A stretch of DNA of 64,000 nt, from the NCBI GenBank assembly GCA_024195585.1, contig SWBL01000206.1, forward strand, positions 1 through 64,000. The letters run 5' to 3'. Every line of letters begins with the position of its first letter. Positions within the stretch are counted from its first letter, which is position 1. A program made the translations under genes and the position numbers. Origin of the DNA: Aureobasidium sp. EXF-3400. Its lineage: Eukaryota > Ascomycota > Dothideomycetes > Dothideales > Saccotheciaceae. Below, in pieces: positions 33,207 to 42,791 of the stretch. The notes under the pieces are model-generated. The model worked only from the letters and a program-made list of their open reading frames with translations, did no database searches and was not told the origin of the DNA.

Positions 33207-35405
33207 CTATTTGCAGACCACAAACCCAACACCAGATCTAGCTTTCATAGCAGCTTTCTTGAGCTCTTGCTCTTCAACATCCGTCCACTTGATAGGCAAT
33301 TCATCCCACTTCATAGTCTGAAAGTCACGCTTATACTGCTGTTGCATCGACTGCAGACGACGCATCTCTGTTGGATCGCCACCGCCCGAGTAAACGATAA
33401 ACGCAGTTTTAGGAGGTAGGGAGTCATAGATGGCTTTGACGGATGCAGTGGTTCTGGTTACAGCGACGGCGAGAGCAGAAGTGCTGATGCCTTGGCCTTC
33501 GGAGGCGTTGTTATCGGCGAGGGTGGTGGCGAGACGAGCAGCTGCGTCGGCGGAGGTGGTGCGGGTCCACCAGCCACGCAAGGCTTCGAGTTCGCGTAGA
33601 CGTGCCCATACGAAGTCGCAGCCACCGATGGGGATGTGTTGGCCAGGTGTGTTGGCTTCTTCTGTGGTTTGAGGGCCTGAGAGGACGCTTTGGACGCCAG
33701 CGACTACATCTGCGTCGCTTTCGCAAGATACAGTGCAAGTGGCGGCAGCGCCAAAGCCACGCTTCGGATCGCCCCAGTCGACGACAGCGCCTGTGCGACC
33801 TGTCTTTGCTTGTTCTTCCTGCTGATCGTCCAACATGCCGCCTTCGTCTTTATCTTCATCCGCGCCCACACGGCTGAGGCGCTTGAAGATGCTTTCGCTA
33901 GTTGCTTCAGAAGTACCCCATGTCTTGCCTTTTTCGCACTTTTGCTTAACAAGGTCGAGACATGCTTTTGCGTCTTCAACACTGTCGTGGCCTTGAGGAC
34001 CACGGTTCTGAATCTCGCGAGAAAGGTATTTTTGGGTAAGCCATTTGAGGGAAGATTTTTGGGGAGGACCTTTGGGGTGAGGGTATATGAGGGTTGTGTC
34101 GACGATGAAGGGGAAGGACATGCGAAGAGCGCGGAGATCAGAGTCGAGCGAGTGACCCAGTAGAATTGTGCGAGGTGTTAGGACATCCTTTAATTTTGCC
34201 TGTAACTCGGCAAGGGTCTGTGTGACTGGCTCCATCATTTCCTTAGTGATACCAGAGTATTGGGTAAGATAGTCTGTCACGGTACCGGGAGGTTTGACGA
34301 GCTCATCAAGCACGACGTTGCCGTCCCAGTCTATGAATGATACACGAGCGAGGGCGAATCTCTCTTCGGATGTGCTGATCATTTCACAATCAACAGTCAA
34401 AACATTGCGGCCTTGCAGAATGCTGCCTTGCTCAATTTCTTCTGATGGCACAATACCCTCGTCAAGAGAGGAAATGTCGGGCAAGTTTATCCAGCCGTCC
34501 TCGTCTGATTGACAGTGCTTGTGACGTCTTGCCTTCTCGGCTGCACGCTCAGCATCGGAACGCAAGTAGGCAGGGTGTATCGCGTATCCGTTGTCCAGCA
34601 GCTCTTCTCTTGTTGCTAAGAAGTCGGTTATGGGGGTTCTCTGGTTCTGCCATCTTGGACCTTCTCTTGGTGGCTTGGGGCCCTTGATCTTTTTCTCGTC
34701 CTTGGACTTAGGTAGAGGCGATGTCAATAGAGCCTGGAGGGGTGAGTGCATGCGGTTGAAGTCTCCAGGAGTCTTGACAGGCCAGATGTGAGGGAACATT
34801 TCTGCGAAAGGCTGTAGCGGGGCAGGTAGCTTGGGCGACACAAGCTTGACGGGGTAATAGTCATCAGGCGAGATGGTGATCTTCGGCTTCTTGGTTGGAG
34901 GCATGTCTTCAGCAGTAGCTTCTGTCTGTTGAGAAGCGGGTTTGGCGAGCGTCTCTTGGGTGGGGTCCAGGTTGATGTTGGCATTGAACATGTCTGCTTC
35001 GAGACCAGGGACCATGAGACAGACGACACGCTCGATATCTTTCTTGTGGCGCACGCTGATCCATTGCGGGGCACTACCATCGGCGAGCAAATACAAGACG
35101 AGGTTCTGCAAATCTGGTAGCTTGACAAAGGATTGCAGACGAGCGGTTGGCGCATGGGTGATTTGAGGGTAATTTTGGTGGACGCTCTTCTTGTGACGTT
35201 TAGAGCTACGGTCAACAGTAGTCCACTCTGGACCATCATCGCTGGCGCCTTGAGTCGCAGCGGGCGAGTCGACGGTATCCTTGGTCGAGTCCTTGTCGCT
35301 GTCGCCATTGAGTCGCGACAAGGTGGCGCCGGTGCCGAGCAATTCTCTTCCTTCTTGCTGGTCAAGCTTGCGCTTCTGACCGCGACTGTGGCTGTCTCCA
35401 GACAT
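33207..35405 (-). CDS. REX1: RNA exonuclease REX1-like (DEDDh 3'-5' exonuclease), 732 aa
   Basis: Family members trim the 3' ends of 5S rRNA, tRNA and other structured RNAs in the nucleus. It is a single-exon protein. The exonuclease domain lies at about residues 333-495. ExoI is VDCEM (Asp339, Glu341), ExoII is GHSLDSDLRALRM, and ExoIII is GHDSVEDAKACLDL with the catalytic-type His and Asp. All DEDDh residues are present. The amino 330 residues are lysine-rich and mostly disordered, with basic runs (KRHKKS, TKKPK) that fit nuclear targeting. A helical carboxy extension of about 235 residues follows, containing GGDPTEMRRLQSMQQQYK. REX1 versus the related REX3/REX4 is decided by length and the long flanking regions. 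Divergent from the membrane-protein gene at 35703. Confidence 0.87.
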   Translation of the reverse strand: MSGDSHSRGQKRKLDQQEGRELLGTGATLSRLNGDSDKDSTKDTVDSPAATQGASDDGPEWTTVDRSSKRHKKSVHQNYPQITHAPTARLQSFVKLPDLQNLVLYLLADGSAPQWISVRHKKDIERVVCLMVPGLEADMFNANINLDPTQETLAKPASQQTEATAEDMPPTKKPKITISPDDYYPVKLVSPKLPAPLQPFAEMFPHIWPVKTPGDFNRMHSPLQALLTSPLPKSKDEKKIKGPKPPREGPRWQNQRTPITDFLATREELLDNGYAIHPAYLRSDAERAAEKARRHKHCQSDEDGWINLPDISSLDEGIVPSEEIEQGSILQGRNVLTVDCEMISTSEERFALARVSFIDWDGNVVLDELVKPPGTVTDYLTQYSGITKEMMEPVTQTLAELQAKLKDVLTPRTILLGHSLDSDLRALRMSFPFIVDTTLIYPHPKGPPQKSSLKWLTQKYLSREIQNRGPQGHDSVEDAKACLDLVKQKCEKGKTWGTSEATSESIFKRLSRVGADEDKDEGGMLDDQQEEQAKTGRTGAVVDWGDPKRGFGAAATCTVSCESDADVVAGVQSVLSGPQTTEEANTPGQHIPIGGCDFVWARLRELEALRGWWTRTTSADAAARLATTLADNNASEGQGISTSALAVAVTRTTASVKAIYDSLPPKTAFIVYSGGGDPTEMRRLQSMQQQYKRDFQTMKWDELPIKWTDVEEQELKKAAMKARSGVGFVVCK

Positions 35406-35702
35406 GGTTGCAAATTGCCACGGGTGCTTGTCGCGAGAAAGCTAACGTCGACGTGACTTTTCTCGAGAATGCGACAGGGCCAGCTTCTCCAAAGAATGCG
35501 CCAGCCCGCTGCAAGATGCGACAGATCTAAATCTCGGATCTAGCCGAGCGGGCGGCACTCGCTCTCCGAGAAACGGCTCAGCCTCAAGTGCCCTGACACG
35601 AGCGCTTGGCGTGTGTCTTCACGCGTCAGTGCGCCAACAGCGATTATATCATCTGGACTCGAATTGTTTGTCGGCCGGCATTTCCATGTCTCAACATAAT
35701 CC

Positions 35703-37112
35703 ATGAGAGTTCTACCGCCCAACTGGGAAGGGATCCATCCCGCCTATCCCAGCAGACCCGCCCCTTTCAATGAGTCTGCCTTGACCAAAGCCCCCTTCTG
35801 GGCTGGCGGCTCCGGTGCCCTTGTCGCCGTTCTCGCCTTGCTCACAAAGCGCTCGCCTGCTCAAGGTCTCAAGACCGCTGCCTGGACCACCCTTCTCTTC
35901 GGTATTCCTTTTGTCGGTCTCGAACGCTACGCTGGCCATCTTATCGCCAGACCCTACCTCGAGAGCAAGGGACTCGAAGTTCCCAAGTCCAAGATCATCG
36001 ATCGCCCCTTCAGCATCGATGCTGACAACTACATCTTCGCTGGTGGTCTCATCGGTATTGGCTTTGCTGCCTCTGTGCGCAAACCATGGAACGTTTCTGG
36101 CTGGCAACGCTGGCTAGGTGCTTTCAGCTGTGGCGCTTTCGCAGGTTCATCCTTCAGCCAGGTCTACCATTACAACACCTACGCCTCCATTGCCGAGACC
36201 ATCTCAAGACAACAGGCCCAACGTAATATGTGGAGAGAAGACGTCAAGCGTTTCATTGAGCAAAAGGCCATCCAAGATTCTGGTCTCCGCCCCGATGCCG
36301 TACAACAGCCTGGAATGACTTCAATGACCGACATGCTCAAGAACATCGGTGGTGCTCAGAACGCAATGATGAAGGAGGCTCATGCCGCCGCCGAGAAGGC
36401 CGCTCAGGCTGCCCAAGAGGAAGATGTCGACGAACAAGATCCACAACCACATTTCAGTGAGATGCGCGAAGGAGAGCGCGTCTTCTTCCCAGAACCAAAC
36501 TACAAGTGGCAGCCTGGTACCGAAGCTGTTCAGCAGATCGAATCGCATATCCAGAAGCTAAAAGAGAGGCGATCGCGATTGGCAGACGAAGCTTCTATGT
36601 TGTTCTACGAACTTGCTTCCAAGCAGAATGAGCTGTATCTCACCGACAAGGACGATTGGGAGAGAGAGCAGCGTCGTGTCGATGCCGAGCTCATGGGACA
36701 TCTACATACTCAGACCTACCTCGAGATTTCAAGACTCGATTGGTGCATCGCCGACTCACAAAAGACAAGGCTGCAGCTCAAGGCTCTGGAGAACGGCCAA
36801 CAATGGTTGCCTCAAAAGGTCGAGAATCAATCAAAACCGCAACATGCTCGCCGCCTGCTCGACGACTTTGACAACGAGAACGAAAACGCTCGTGCTGAGA
36901 TGGACATGCTCTCTCAGCAGGCTGCGGACGCTCTGCGGGATCCAGGGCTCGGCGCCATCGATATGACTACCGGTAAGGTGGTCGAGGATCCCCACGCGCA
37001 GATCAAGAAGGATCTGGAAGAGCTGAAGCGCGTCCAGAAGGAGTCCGACATGATCCGCGAGGCCATCATCAAGCTCAGGAAAGAGATGGGCGTCGAAAAG
37101 AGAGATGATTAG
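35703..37112 (+). CDS. Multi-membrane-span coiled-coil protein, 469 aa
   Basis: I do not recognise this gene. It is single-exon and starts MRVLPPNWEGIHPAYPSRPAP. Roughly four hydrophobic segments occupy residues 30-150: GGSGALVAVLALLTK, a second ending LLFGIPFVGL, GGLIGIGFAASVRK, and one around WLGAFSCGAFAGSS. The remaining 300 residues are hydrophilic and largely helical, with coiled-coil patterns (QQIESHIQKLKERRSRLADE; ELKRVQKESDMIREAIIKL) and Ala/Glu-rich repeats. The amino end has no clear cleavable signal. The layout would suit an organelle membrane protein with a soluble coiled-coil domain. Divergent from REX1, 297 bases apart. Confidence 0.75.
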   Translation: MRVLPPNWEGIHPAYPSRPAPFNESALTKAPFWAGGSGALVAVLALLTKRSPAQGLKTAAWTTLLFGIPFVGLERYAGHLIARPYLESKGLEVPKSKIIDRPFSIDADNYIFAGGLIGIGFAASVRKPWNVSGWQRWLGAFSCGAFAGSSFSQVYHYNTYASIAETISRQQAQRNMWREDVKRFIEQKAIQDSGLRPDAVQQPGMTSMTDMLKNIGGAQNAMMKEAHAAAEKAAQAAQEEDVDEQDPQPHFSEMREGERVFFPEPNYKWQPGTEAVQQIESHIQKLKERRSRLADEASMLFYELASKQNELYLTDKDDWEREQRRVDAELMGHLHTQTYLEISRLDWCIADSQKTRLQLKALENGQQWLPQKVENQSKPQHARRLLDDFDNENENARAEMDMLSQQAADALRDPGLGAIDMTTGKVVEDPHAQIKKDLEELKRVQKESDMIREAIIKLRKEMGVEKRDD

Positions 37113-38041
37113 TCTCGCTATAATTAGATAACCAATCACTATATTGTACATTCATTGACTGGTCTATGATTCGCGATGCCTTCTCTGGTTGTATATATCT
37201 AGGGCTTGAGTACTCCAGGTCATTACTGATCGATCATGTACCGTAGAACCCCTGAGGACAGTCCGACAGTGTACCGTTTGATGGCCTGTCAGAACACAGA
37301 GAGAGTACGATGAGCGTGCCAGGTGACAGAAACAAGGCAGATACGGCTGCATCACCTTCATCCGAGTATAGCCCTCCATCGTCACATTGTCCTCCAAGGC
37401 TGAGGTTTGTGACATTGTGTGAGTATCATCCGATCGGACGGTTTATGTTCCGAGTGGAGGAAATGGATTTCGAAGGATCGATCGAAGGAATACGGTTACA
37501 GCTTCAACCCCCAAGATGTCAGACCATGGAGTATAGTTGCTGATGATTGAGGCCTTTCCTGAGTGTAGTAGAGGCAGTGCAAAGCAACAAAGTTGCGCAA
37601 GGGCTTTGCGAGCACATAAGAGTACATAGCGAGAACGAATCTATAGTCTTAAACAAACGCGAACGCGAGGTATACGAGGTACGACGGAGTGTCAAGTGTC
37701 AAAAAATAGCGCTAGTCACCTATAGGGTCTAGTTTTCTCGCAAGTATTGCCATTTTTCGAACGATCCGCCATCATCTCCCGTTCATGATCTCGGTACGGT
37801 GCAATTAATACTGACCGGCGCGAATCATAGATAGATAGCCAAGTGCCTGCCATGGCAAATGTAGGTCAGGGCACCGTATTTTCTCTCTCACTTTCCGTTT
37901 CTCACATTCAAATCTCCATCGCTTTCACAGTAAAAGACACCACTTCTCGTGTCACATCCAATCTCTCGCCCCTCGTCACTACCCGGATTTACCGGCTTCC
38001 TGCAGAAAAAAAGGGTTCGACAGACGATAACAAGGACTGCC
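37113..38041. other. Intergenic region upstream of RTA1-like gene
   Basis: 929 bases, no supported coding frame. From about 37860 it becomes TC-rich, typical of the leader of the RTA1-like gene. Confidence 0.45.
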
Positions 38042-39230
38042 ATGGCTATTGGATCGACTGGCTGTGTGCCATACAATCCGGCGCAGAGGACTGCATACGG
38101 ATATGTGCCTTCGCTGGCTGCTGGCATTGTTTATTGTGTTCTCTTCGGATTGTCGATGATTGCGCATACCTTCCAGGCCATCAAGACGAGAGCGCTTTGG
38201 AACTTGGTCTTTGCTGTTGGTTGTCTAAGTATGTTCTATCTCTTTTCACACTGGGTGTCGTCACTGCATATGTCGCCCTCCTGTCGTCGGCTGCAGAGGA
38301 TCACAAGAGAGGGCAATTATATCACACGGGTTGTCTCACCGAGAGTTTTCTGATCGTGTCAAGAGTCCGGACAGCCATTCTCCCTCTGTCGTTTGGAACA
38401 GCACACAATTCGCTTTCACAATGATCCGCTAACCTATTTTCACAGCCGAAATCATAGGCTGGGCAGCCCGATCCTGGTCGAGCCAATGTGCTTACAACGC
38501 CAATGCCTTCCTGATGCAGATCTGCACGCTGATCATCGGTATGTTTCCAAAGAACCACTGACGCTTCGACTTCGTGCTGACGATATGTATAGCACCCACC
38601 TTCTTCACCGCCGGAATCTATGTCATCCTCGGCCGCATGATCGCCATCGCTGGACCCGGAGTAAGCCCCATTGGACCCGTCTGGTACCTCTGGATCTTCT
38701 GCACCGTCGACGTAATCTCTCTCGTTATCCAAGCCGTCGGTGGTGGTTGGGCAGCTGTAGCCTTCAACTCCGAACCCCCTGGTGACACCAAAACCGGCAC
38801 CGACATCATGGTTGCCGGTATCGATTTCCAACTGATTTCAGTCATCATCTTCAGTATTCTCTTCTTCCTCTTCCTCTACCGAGCTTCCACCAAAATGAAC
38901 CTTCCAGCTTTCAAAAACGATAAGATAATGAAACTTTTGGTGCTGGTTACTTCATTCTCGATTCTTCTTATCATTATGAGAAGTATTTATCGAACGGTTG
39001 AACTTGCTGGTGGATGGACTGGACACGTTATCGAGACTGAGAGATACTTTATCGCTCTGGATGGTGCTCCTATGGCTGCACTTGTCATTGCTTTCAACAT
39101 CCTACATCCTGGTGTTTTGATCAACCGTATCATTGCTCGCAATGGTGTTCAAGTTGCTGAGAAGCCGTCTACAACCTCGAGCATGCATGACAGACCTATG
39201 TCGGATGCAGATGCAGATGTATCTGCATGA
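38042..39230 (+). CDS. RTA1-like lipid-translocating membrane protein, 305 aa, three exons
   Basis: RTA1/RSB1/RTM1 proteins are fungal-specific seven-span membrane proteins tied to sphingoid-base and sterol-drug resistance; the transported substrate of this member is unknown. Exons 38042-38228, 38446-38538 and 38593-39230 join in phase. The protein begins MAIGSTGCVPYNPAQRTAYG, then spans from YVPSLAAGIVYCVLFGL. The conserved block EIIGWAARSWSSQCAYNANA crosses the first intron. FFTAGIYVILGRMI and the extended loop FNSEPPGDTKTGTDIMVAGI are typical of the family. The motif RSIYRTVELAGGWTGHV and the late ERYFIALDGAPM are near-invariant. The 217-base first intron is long for this window and is supported by flanking conserved blocks. 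Confidence 0.88.
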
Positions 39231-39679
39231 TGCTTTGATCGATACTCGAGCACATGATACACACGAACTTTTTACTACGCTTCTTCTTTTTTTCTTGTAC
39301 ACAGCGAAATACCCCGATAATGCTTTTAGGCCGCCGGGGACACGACGATCAGGCTGGGCGAGCAGCAGTTCAAGTCTTTGCTACCTCCCAGGCCGATACC
39401 CAAAATAATACCTTTTCTAGACACAAACATGACATCCTCAAAATGTCGCTTCCATAGCTTCAAATTACAACCAGATCATTCTGATTCAGTGCTCGAACCA
39501 CGACTATTATTGCTGCACTTAGAAATGGTTTATTTATTCAAAAGTCTATGAAAATTGGTATCCTACAGAATAGAAGGAACAACCCACAAAGCGTTCATGC
39601 AACCCAATGCTCATGTGCACATGCATGCTTCTTTTATCCAAGAAAACTCCCGCTATGAACAAATGCTCATTAACCTTCT
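39231..39679. other. Convergent intergenic region
   Basis: Lies between the 3' ends of the RTA1-like gene and the acidic protein. AT-rich, no gene seen. Confidence 0.45.
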
Positions 39680-40837
39680 TCAATCATCAGCTTCGAGCAT
39701 GCTCAAGACATCGATCTCGGTCTTGATGATCCTCTCAAACTCTTCTCTTCCCATGCCTACGCTTCTGGCAAGACGGAACATACTCTTCATTTCCGTGCTG
39801 ATGAATTGCTTCACGCCAATCTCGGCTCTTGTCATGTCCTCGGCGCCACGTTCGAGAACGTCAACACTGCTGCCCGGAGATGTGGGCCTCGGTGCTTCCA
39901 ACTCTTGCTTTTGCGATCGGAGTGTGTTATTGAACTCGTTGTTCTCAGCTGCATACATAGGAGGGGCGGGGTTGGTGTTTGGCTCCCCTGCTGCCTTTTT
40001 TGCGCTGAATTCACCACCACGCAGAGTCGAGTCTGCGGTCTCGGGATGTTCCTCGTCGGGATCGTGGTCGTCGAGGGCAGGTTGGACTTCGGCAGCGTAG
40101 CGGGCAAAGTATTCGAGCTCGTCGTTTGTGGGAGCGAGATTTGACGAGGCATTTGTGCCAGGCGCGGGACTAGCGCGTTTAGCAGGTGTGCGAGCAGGAG
40201 TTCTGTTGTTGGGCGTCCTGTCGTAGCTGGCCCAGTAATCGTCATCATCGTCGTCGTCATCTTCGGCCGTCGCTTGTTGAGGGATGGTTGTGGAAGGAGC
40301 GTTGGGGTGGGACTTGCTCTCGAAGACGTCGTTCGCTGCGTCGATGGAGCTAGACCATTGGGCAGCGTCTTCGCTGAGGTCTTCAAGGGCGCGCAATTCT
40401 GCTAACCTCCAACCAGTTGTCCCACCAAGTTGACCGCCTTCTGCATCATTCTCGCACCACATGTATACGGGCAATAATCCAAACTCTTCGACCTGCAAGC
40501 AGCATTGTAATGTTTCCTCGTCTACTCTTCTGTAGCTGATCTTGTCGATGTCTTCGAGTTCGAGTTCGCCGGATACAGGATGAGCTTCCAATTGCAGATT
40601 CTCAGCTTTGGCACCGAGTTTGGAGGAGCGGGACGACGACCAGGAGAGTAGATTAAGCCAGCCGCCTTGGCCTGAGGAAGCGTTGGCGGCGAGGAGATTG
40701 ACTCGTTGGCGGAGGATGGGCGAGAGAAGAGGAAGCAGTGCCGGTGGAGGTCGCGGCGACATGAAGGCTGTGGGAAGACATGCCAGAAGCGGTGGGAACA
40801 AGGTCCGCGGGTCGGGAGGTGTAATGATGGTCGACAT
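39680..40837 (-). CDS. Acidic, disordered conserved-looking hypothetical protein, 385 aa
   Basis: I do not recognise this gene. The ATG at 40837 begins MSTIITPPDPRTLFPPLLAC; upstream frame without ATG is ignored. The amino part (residues 1-120) is Pro/Leu-rich and moderately ordered (ILRQRVNLLAANASSG, then ISYRRVDEETLQCCLQVEEF). The middle contains an eight-aspartate run and the motif DDYWASYDRTPNNRTPARTP, typical of disordered acidic regions. The carboxy end is predicted ordered helix (QFISTEMKSMFRLARSVGMG). No membrane segment or signal peptide. No functional call is justified. Confidence 0.72.
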   Translation of the reverse strand: MSTIITPPDPRTLFPPLLACLPTAFMSPRPPPALLPLLSPILRQRVNLLAANASSGQGGWLNLLSWSSSRSSKLGAKAENLQLEAHPVSGELELEDIDKISYRRVDEETLQCCLQVEEFGLLPVYMWCENDAEGGQLGGTTGWRLAELRALEDLSEDAAQWSSSIDAANDVFESKSHPNAPSTTIPQQATAEDDDDDDDDYWASYDRTPNNRTPARTPAKRASPAPGTNASSNLAPTNDELEYFARYAAEVQPALDDHDPDEEHPETADSTLRGGEFSAKKAAGEPNTNPAPPMYAAENNEFNNTLRSQKQELEAPRPTSPGSSVDVLERGAEDMTRAEIGVKQFISTEMKSMFRLARSVGMGREEFERIIKTEIDVLSMLEADD

Positions 40838-41300
40838 GGTGGACGTGTGTGAGCTATCGAGTAGGAGAGGAAGTTTTTCGTAGGAAGCTAGGAAGGCGCA
40901 GATGCAGATAACTGCAGGGTAACGACGGCCCGACTTTCGTTCCTGCCCAAGGATCAGTCGACGGGTTGTTAGGAAGATGGTTGCTTGTCCGAAGTCCAAG
41001 TCCGGTCGTCCGAAACATGTGCTGCTCCGCTGCTTCTCCACCACAATCTTCCCCACTTCCCGCAATACCGTCACTTTCCGTGTCATTCGAGTCCCGACTC
41101 CCAATTTCTCTAATACCATCTTTCGTCCTGTCATCTGGTCATTTGGTCATCTTATCCGCTGTACATCACTGACACTGACACAAGGTCTGCACACAAACAT
41201 CTCGTTGAGAAAGAGCTTGATGATAACATCACGAACAACGTGCATATCCATCTTGCGCTACGAACATCCGTCTACATGCTAATGCCACAACTAACCACGA
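40838..41300. other. Intergenic region, no gene seen
   Basis: Promoter of the acidic-protein gene (- strand, right to left) and 3' end of the alpha/beta hydrolase gene. CT-rich in the middle; no supported frame. Confidence 0.4.
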
Positions 41301-42065
41301 TCAGATCGGCTCCCAGATGGTCGTTCGGCGGATCAAATCCAACGTCTGTTCTGGGATACCCAACCAAGGACAATGGCCTGCCTCCAGATACTCGATCGTA
41401 AATTTACCTCCTGGCTGACTGGCCATGTACACTTGCGCGTGCTTCGGAATCGCGTTGTCGCGTGAGCAGACGATGTATGTCGAGTCAATGTCTTTCCACG
41501 CAGCATACGTCTGTTTGCTCTCGAAGCTTCCCTTCGCCTGCAGATCCAACTGCCTGCTCAACGCCTCCGCCTTCTCGCTATCCAAATCGTTGTAAAAGAT
41601 ATAGTTTGAATTGACCGCTCGCCATTGTTTGGCATTCACCGATTGCCACCAGGATAATGGTGTATTGTTCAATGCATCCATCAGACTGACATCTTTCTCG
41701 AGCGCAAACGCAGCCATGTAAATCATCCGTATCACACCGCCACCTCTTGGGACTTCTTGTTTGGAATAGCCTTGGACTGCTGCGCTGCCCACCATGCCGC
41801 CGTATGCGTGCATGAGCACCACTATCTCGCGACCCTGGGACACTTCTTCGGCGATAGCTCTGCGCACGACGTAGACATCATCGTAGAAACTGTCGCATGT
41901 CCCCCCTACTGAGGGTAGGCAGGGTGCTATGACAGGGAAGCTTGTTCTTCGAAGACCTTCGAGAAGCCCTGCATAGAGATGGGGCTTGTGCCAGGCTCCC
42001 GTCACGAAAATGATGGTAGGCTTCGAGTTGGTGTCCGTGCCAAACATGATCTGGTTGATATGCAT
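41301..42065 (-). CDS. Alpha/beta hydrolase with nucleophile Ser replaced by Ala, 254 aa
   Basis: Small single-domain alpha/beta hydrolase of the esterase/hydroxynitrile-lyase-like group. The fold features are clear: the oxyanion-type start IIFVTGAWHKPHLYAGLLEG, the GGTCDSFYDDVYVVR block, and the nucleophile elbow at residues 84-90. Other triad positions are Asp203 (IVCSRDNAIP) and His231 (LEAGHCPWLG). The elbow reads LMHAYGG: residue 87 is Ala (GCA) where the active members have Ser, so the catalytic nucleophile is missing although Asp and His remain. A TATA-like element lies 136 bases upstream. It could be an inactive paralogue with a binding role, or a recently disabled enzyme (one base change from a Ser codon TCA). 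It sits next to the transporter/amidase pair. Confidence 0.86.
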   Translation of the reverse strand: MHINQIMFGTDTNSKPTIIFVTGAWHKPHLYAGLLEGLRRTSFPVIAPCLPSVGGTCDSFYDDVYVVRRAIAEEVSQGREIVVLMHAYGGMVGSAAVQGYSKQEVPRGGGVIRMIYMAAFALEKDVSLMDALNNTPLSWWQSVNAKQWRAVNSNYIFYNDLDSEKAEALSRQLDLQAKGSFESKQTYAAWKDIDSTYIVCSRDNAIPKHAQVYMASQPGGKFTIEYLEAGHCPWLGIPEQTLDLIRRTTIWEPI

Positions 42066-42791
42066 GGTTGAGTATTTTGCAAGCTCAACGTATGGGTCAA
42101 GTTTCTTGATCTGAGGTGTAGAGTGTGAATAAATATTAGACAGCAGTAGTTGATAAAATAGCAGATTGAACCAAGGGGCACGAAGGCATCCCTGGACCCG
42201 TATTTATAGTCTTATCTGTATACAGCGCAGATGCAGCTCCGATGCCTGTTTCACTCCACTAGCTTTTTAAAGTTCGTGTCAAGTCTGTGGCTGGTCGCTG
42301 ATATTGAGGGGTCCTTGAAGGATCACCAAGCTATATTGGTCAGCGCATCAACAGTCTTTGTTCTTGTGTCCTCAACACCCGACTTCTGTGGATTGTCACT
42401 GATTCGATGTGAATGGTGAACCTAATTTCCCCAATGGATTGTAATTTTGCGGACACGAATATAGCTAATGTTGGATTTCTAGTGGCGTCAAAAGTAGGTC
42501 ACACAACTTGTGAAGCTTGCTTTGCTTACGCAGCTCAGGGAGCTGTTTGACGATGCTGGTCGATCAACACGAAACCCTGCAGGTGTTTCCACCCTGCGAA
42601 CACCTCGGTAACCGCTGGCCCCTCATTCTAGACCTCATCTTCATGTGTTTGTCACCTCTGAGTCGACGTTGGGATCTAATGCACGCACAATGTCGGATAA
42701 TAAACTCGCTGACAACAACGAAACAATCACTTGATCGCAGTCAACTCCGTCGTTGAAGGATAGTACAGGTACCACCCGAGCTACACATTAT
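42066..42791. other. Intergenic region, hydrolase promoter
   Basis: Lies between two - strand genes. It holds the hydrolase TATA element and the MFS transporter 3' end. The + strand frame at 42231-42419 is not convincing. Confidence 0.45.
42201..42208 (-). promoter_or_regulatory. TATA box (TATAAATA) of the alpha/beta hydrolase
   Basis: Reading the - strand, TATAAATA lies 136 bases before the hydrolase ATG at 42065. Confidence 0.55.

Noticed and set aside
39832..40386. Frames opposite or offset to the acidic-protein gene
   Set aside because: Overlap the long 385-aa frame and have Ser/Thr/Pro composition typical of shifted frames.
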